A DNA stretch of 6,862 nt from JAUIBE01 sp035267185 (GTDB taxonomy: Bacteria > Pseudomonadota > Gammaproteobacteria > Xanthomonadales > SZUA-36). Location: assembly GCA_035267185.1 (NCBI GenBank), contig DATFLY010000135.1, positions 1-6,862 on the forward strand, written 5' to 3'. A model generated the notes under the pieces. It saw only the letters and a list, made by a program, of their open reading frames with translations, was not told the DNA's origin and did no database searches. Of this stretch, positions 5,474 to 6,862 are shown piece by piece. Each line of letters opens with the position of its first letter. The first letter of the stretch is position 1. The position numbers were made by a program, and so were the translations under genes.

Positions 5474-6460
5474 TTACAACCCTGTCAGGCCTATAAAAGT
5501 ACCACCATTGTGATAGCTGAGCTCACGCATCAGGGCTGCAAATTTGACCGCTGACTCGCTGGGTGTGCGTCCTGGGGGAAAATGCACCGGAAAACCAATC
5601 GTATGCACCCGAACCAGGCGCTCCTGGCCACGATGTGCTTCATTCAGGTTCTCAACGGTTTTAACCACTTTGCGGATAGAACGACCAGAGAAATCGTCAC
5701 CCAGGGTATAGATACTGATTTTACGGTCAGGCCGGTAAAAAGTCTGTATGGCGGCCTGTATTCCCTCCACCGGGCTTGAATTACTGAACGGTGCCCATGT
5801 GTTGAGTTCAGAGATAATTTTGCGCCGTGTGTCCGCTGTGTCCCGCATCCATGCCCTGCGGGTGTCCGGGAACATGTACTGACCCATGTCATTCATCACC
5901 TGCAGGCCCTTTACCTCGGGATAAATGTTGAGGATATTCAACATTTCCGATTGTACCCGCCGCCAGGCGGCCATTTGCATGCTGCCTGAAGTATCAATCA
6001 CAAAAATAATATATTCACTGTCGACCGGAATACCGCCGATCAACTGGTTGACGTACTGATCCTGGGGAACCAGGCGCTCCATTTCCTCGGTCAGCACCTG
6101 AACAGCCAGCTCAAGCTGTTCAATTTCGACAGCCTTTGACTGCGCAATGTCATCCTGCTGTTTCTCTACGCTGGCCAGCGTTGCCTTGAGACGGGCAACA
6201 CGTTCTGTCAGGTCTGACAATTGTTCCTTGCGGGAAATCAGTTCTTCATTCAGCACCACGGTCTCGCCCCGCACCTCGAAAAGCTGTTCAGTCAGGCTTT
6301 GGACCTGGGCCATCAGGTCTTCTTCGGCTTGTTCCAACGTGGCCGGGTTTGAAAGACGGGCAATGATCAGCAACAACACGACCGCGCCAAATCCACAGCT
6401 GATAACATCCAGGAATGCCAGGCTGGCTTCCTGTGATCCGCGACGACGTCTTTTACTCAT
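5474..6460 (-). CDS. Membrane-anchored coiled-coil vWA protein with TolR/ExbD-like transmembrane segment
   Basis: A 328-residue protein in four parts. Residues 1-8 are strongly basic (MSKRRRRG). Residues about 15-36 are one membrane helix beginning FLDVISCGFGAVVLLLII. Residues about 42-132 are a heptad-like, Glu/Gln/Leu-rich coiled coil. Residues about 149-328 are a von Willebrand factor A domain with the metal-site motif DTSGS (D156-S160), a candidate second element SSP (S229 region) and GDD (D255/D256). The charge pattern predicts a cytoplasmic N-terminus with coiled coil and vWA domain in the periplasm. D18 near the start of the helix resembles the membrane aspartate of TolR, ExbD and MotB; similar FLDV-SCGFGA helices occur in other bacterial vWA proteins. 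ATG 6460 is chosen over TTG 6466: the ATG overlaps the stop of the preceding vWA gene (ATGA 6457-6460) and GAGAGA lies just upstream. No catalytic residues are expected; vWA domains bind partners through a metal ion. Confidence 0.9.
   Translation of the reverse strand: MSKRRRRGSQEASLAFLDVISCGFGAVVLLLIIARLSNPATLEQAEEDLMAQVQSLTEQLFEVRGETVVLNEELISRKEQLSDLTERVARLKATLASVEKQQDDIAQSKAVEIEQLELAVQVLTEEMERLVPQDQYVNQLIGGIPVDSEYIIFVIDTSGSMQMAAWRRVQSEMLNILNIYPEVKGLQVMNDMGQYMFPDTRRAWMRDTADTRRKIISELNTWAPFSNSSPVEGIQAAIQTFYRPDRKISIYTLGDDFSGRSIRKVVKTVENLNEAHRGQERLVRVHTIGFPVHFPPGRTPSESAVKFAALMRELSYHNGGTFIGLTGL
6457..6460 (-). other. ATGA stop/start overlap between the two vWA genes
   Basis: On the minus strand the start ATG (6460-6458) and the stop TGA (6459-6457) share two bases. 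This arrangement is typical of coupled translation and supports ATG 6460 over TTG 6466 as the start of the downstream vWA gene. Confidence 0.8.
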
Positions 6461-6862
6461 GGCCAATCTCTCGATGGTGCCACGAAGGCACCGTTGGTTG
6501 ACAAGGCGAACTGCCAGAAGAGTGCGGCCGCTTCCGGATCACCCTCCATGGGAAACAATATCGTATTGACCGGTATCCCGACCGGCAACTGGGTGACTGC
6601 CTCCAGAAAATTTCTTCTGCGCTGTTCACCAGTCACCATGGTGTTGTTTGCAGCCTTCTTGCCCTGTGTGGGCAAACCGTCAGTCAACAAAAAGAGGTTA
6701 TCCGGCTTGTCCGTGAATTCCATCACGGCCATCACGGCATTGGCCAGGCTGGTGCCGCCATCAGGCGCATATGCCCTGAGTCCATCAACGGCTTCTTCCA
6801 ATTGCAGCGAATCAGCGGCATCCAGCCACTCTCCTTCCGTTCCTGGTGCGGCGGGGAAAGTC
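6457..6862 (-). CDS. vWA-domain protein, C-terminal part (5' end outside window)
   Basis: The frame is open to the right edge, so the gene is cut; 134 residues before the TGA at 6459-6457 are visible. The stretch EWLDAADSLQLEEAVDGLR, then PDGGTSLANAV and FLLTDGLPTQG is the second half of a vWA domain: the threonine of GGTSL and the aspartate of TDG are metal-site positions. The first DxSxS element would be outside the window. The end, FQFALSTNGAFVAPSRDWP in outline, is the usual last strand and helix (WQFALSTNGAFV). A TTG at 6801 is not a convincing start because the vWA fold continues upstream of it. Its stop overlaps the start of the next vWA gene by ATGA, so the two vWA proteins are probably made together and may pair. 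I expect, but cannot see, an N-terminal membrane segment. Confidence 0.85.
   Translation of the reverse strand, partial: TFPAAPGTEGEWLDAADSLQLEEAVDGLRAYAPDGGTSLANAVMAVMEFTDKPDNLFLLTDGLPTQGKKAANNTMVTGEQRRRNFLEAVTQLPVGIPVNTILFPMEGDPEAAALFWQFALSTNGAFVAPSRDWP

Noticed and set aside
6147..6569. Plus-strand ORF of 140 residues rich in serine and arginine
   Set aside because: It is the mirror of the coiled-coil and membrane region of the vWA gene; its serine/arginine content is what the complement of Glu/Leu/Gln codons gives.

Overview
The window looks like chromosomal DNA of a gammaproteobacterium, probably an environmental lineage. The evidence is a near-consensus E. coli-type LexA box, a PA0069-family radical SAM gene, envelope lipoproteins and moderate GC. 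I cannot name a genus.

Layout. The first 119 bases are the 3' end of a plus-strand gene resembling the C-terminus of a subtilisin-like (S8) peptidase. After about 200 bases of non-coding DNA, a plus-strand radical SAM gene of the PA0069/SplB-like family begins at 321. Its start codon lies inside a LexA operator. It converges with a minus-strand block: a short-chain dehydrogenase/reductase (1398-2204) preceded by a small, cysteine-containing single-pass membrane protein (2236-2595). A 107-base gap separates this block from a tightly packed minus-strand operon running from the right edge to 2721.

The operon reads, in order of transcription: a von Willebrand factor A (vWA) protein cut by the window edge, a second vWA protein with one membrane segment and a long coiled coil, two lipoproteins of unrecognised family, and a secreted M48 zinc metalloprotease with an unusual C-terminal half. 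Two junctions are ATGA start/stop overlaps and one gap is 2 nt, so the genes are probably translated together.

The most interesting part is this operon. The second vWA protein has a basic N-terminus and a single membrane helix carrying an aspartate near its start, the arrangement seen in TolR, ExbD and MotB. Its vWA domain would then sit in the periplasm with the two lipoproteins and the protease. I infer an ion-motive-force-driven envelope machine whose MotA/TolQ/ExbB-like partner would lie upstream, outside the window. The second main observation is the SOS-type control of the radical SAM gene, with operator, promoter and start codon superimposed and possibly a leaderless transcript. No RNA genes, insertion sequences, CRISPR arrays or convincing intrinsic terminators were found.
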